Source: Deltaproteobacteria bacterium (GTDB taxonomy: Bacteria; Desulfobacterota_C; Deferrisomatia; Deferrisomatales; JACRMM01). Taken from it: DNA of 21,356 nucleotides. The translations under genes and the position numbers were made by a program. The stretch covers positions 1-21,356 of the forward strand of contig JACRCS010000852.1 in the NCBI GenBank assembly GCA_016218905.1, in the 5' to 3' direction. How positions within the stretch are numbered: position 1 is the stretch's first letter; every line of letters begins with the position of its first letter. The notes under the pieces are model-generated. The model searched no databases. It was not told where the DNA came from and worked only from the letters and a program-made list of their open reading frames with translations. This document shows positions 20,990 to 21,356 of the stretch, piece after piece.

Positions 20990-21356
20990 ATGCTCGTCGG
21001 AAAATGGATGACCCCTGATCCCCTGACGATCCAGGTGAGCGAACCGGTCACCGAAGCGGTCCTCCTCATGAAGGATCGAGGGATTCGGCACCTCCCGGTG
21101 ATGGACGGCGACAAGCTGGCGGGGATCGTCTCCGACCGCGACCTGAAGGAGTTCACACCCAGCCGGGCTACCACGCTGGACATCTACGAGCTCCACTACC
21201 TGCTCGCGAAGACCCGCGTGGCGGAGGTGATGCGGAAGGAACCGTTCAGGGTCTCGCCCGAGGACACGATCGAGAAGGCGGCTCTTCTCATGCACGACCG
21301 GAAGATCGGCTCCCTGCCCGTCGTCGATCAGAAGGGGAAGCTCGTCGGGCTCCTCA
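20990..21356 (+). CDS. CBS-domain pair protein, AcuB-like, partial
   Basis: The frame opens at an ATG preceded by GGAGGG and leaves the right edge after about 122 residues. It contains two CBS domains: KWMTPDPLTIQVSEPV, GIRHLPVMD and GIVSDRDLKE, then a spacer with a LDIYELHYLL motif, and EVMRKEPFRVSPEDT with KIGSLPVVD. This spacing, with the YELHYLL helix between the domains, is seen in AcuB-like proteins. CBS pairs bind adenine nucleotides and sense energy charge. A C-terminal domain may follow outside the window. It lies 49 bases after tctA on the same strand, possibly in the same operon, where it could link transport to energy state. Confidence 0.85.
   Translation, partial: MLVGKWMTPDPLTIQVSEPVTEAVLLMKDRGIRHLPVMDGDKLAGIVSDRDLKEFTPSRATTLDIYELHYLLAKTRVAEVMRKEPFRVSPEDTIEKAALLMHDRKIGSLPVVDQKGKLVGLL

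Noticed and set aside
1..21356. CRISPR arrays, insertion sequences, integrase or attachment sites
   Set aside because: No regularly spaced repeats, no transposase or integrase motifs and no terminal inverted repeats with target duplications were found.

Overview
This is a GC-rich bacterial chromosomal window with compact genes, several leaderless or TTG/GTG starts preceded by strong purine-rich ribosome binding sites, and no rRNA, tRNA, CRISPR array or insertion sequence that I can see. The gene mix points to a free-living, metabolically versatile Gram-negative-type bacterium: an archaeal-type phosphoglycerate-mutase-like protein beside homoserine dehydrogenase, a hotdog thioesterase of the YbgC type, a large sensor kinase with a sigma-54 promoter downstream of it, and a tripartite tricarboxylate transporter. 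Delta-proteobacteria-like, Methylomirabilota or Rokubacteria-like lineages would fit, but the phylum cannot be fixed from this sequence alone.

Layout. 1-280 (minus) is the start of an FtsH-type membrane protease that runs off the left edge; it is divergent from 579-3539 (plus), a tight group of homoserine dehydrogenase, a phosphoglycerate-mutase-like protein that may act as an alternative homoserine kinase, and a YbgC-like thioesterase. 3557-4597 is a toxin-antitoxin locus: a short stub resembling the first residues of a HigA antitoxin, then a Phd-UPF0175 fusion antitoxin behind a 7-bp inverted-repeat operator, overlapping by 4 bases with a DUF3368/PIN-type toxin. 4733-5410 (minus) is a small exported protein with a calcium-loop-like motif, followed by a 575-bp stretch without a convincing gene. 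5986-7089 (plus) holds two unknown small proteins, one with a very basic tail.

7180-10670 (minus) holds bacterioferritin, broken by a one-base deletion that removes nothing else; a P-loop kinase-like protein; an M28 metallopeptidase; and a UbiG-like methyltransferase with a TTG start. 10671-11597 is unusually rich in inverted repeats, including segments that could form mutually exclusive hairpins, with one doubtful small gene. A 4-oxalocrotonate-tautomerase-like protein, a SYLF-domain exported protein with a very strong terminator, a DUF883-like membrane protein and a ribosome hibernation factor fused to a cold-shock domain follow up to 14033. These look like stress and stationary-phase functions.

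14318-21356 (plus) is a small membrane protein, a 1011-residue NtrB-like sensor histidine kinase, and then tctC-tctB-tctA and a CBS-pair protein. A perfect -24/-12 promoter lies between the kinase gene and tctC, so the natural reading is that the kinase senses an extracytoplasmic ligand, phosphorylates an NtrC-type activator encoded outside the window, and turns on the transporter. A hairpin between tctC and tctB would favour the binding protein over the membrane subunits. The most informative points to follow are the sigma-54 control of the transporter, the alternative homoserine kinase, the toxin-antitoxin locus with its HigA-like scar, and the structured leader near 10.8 kb.
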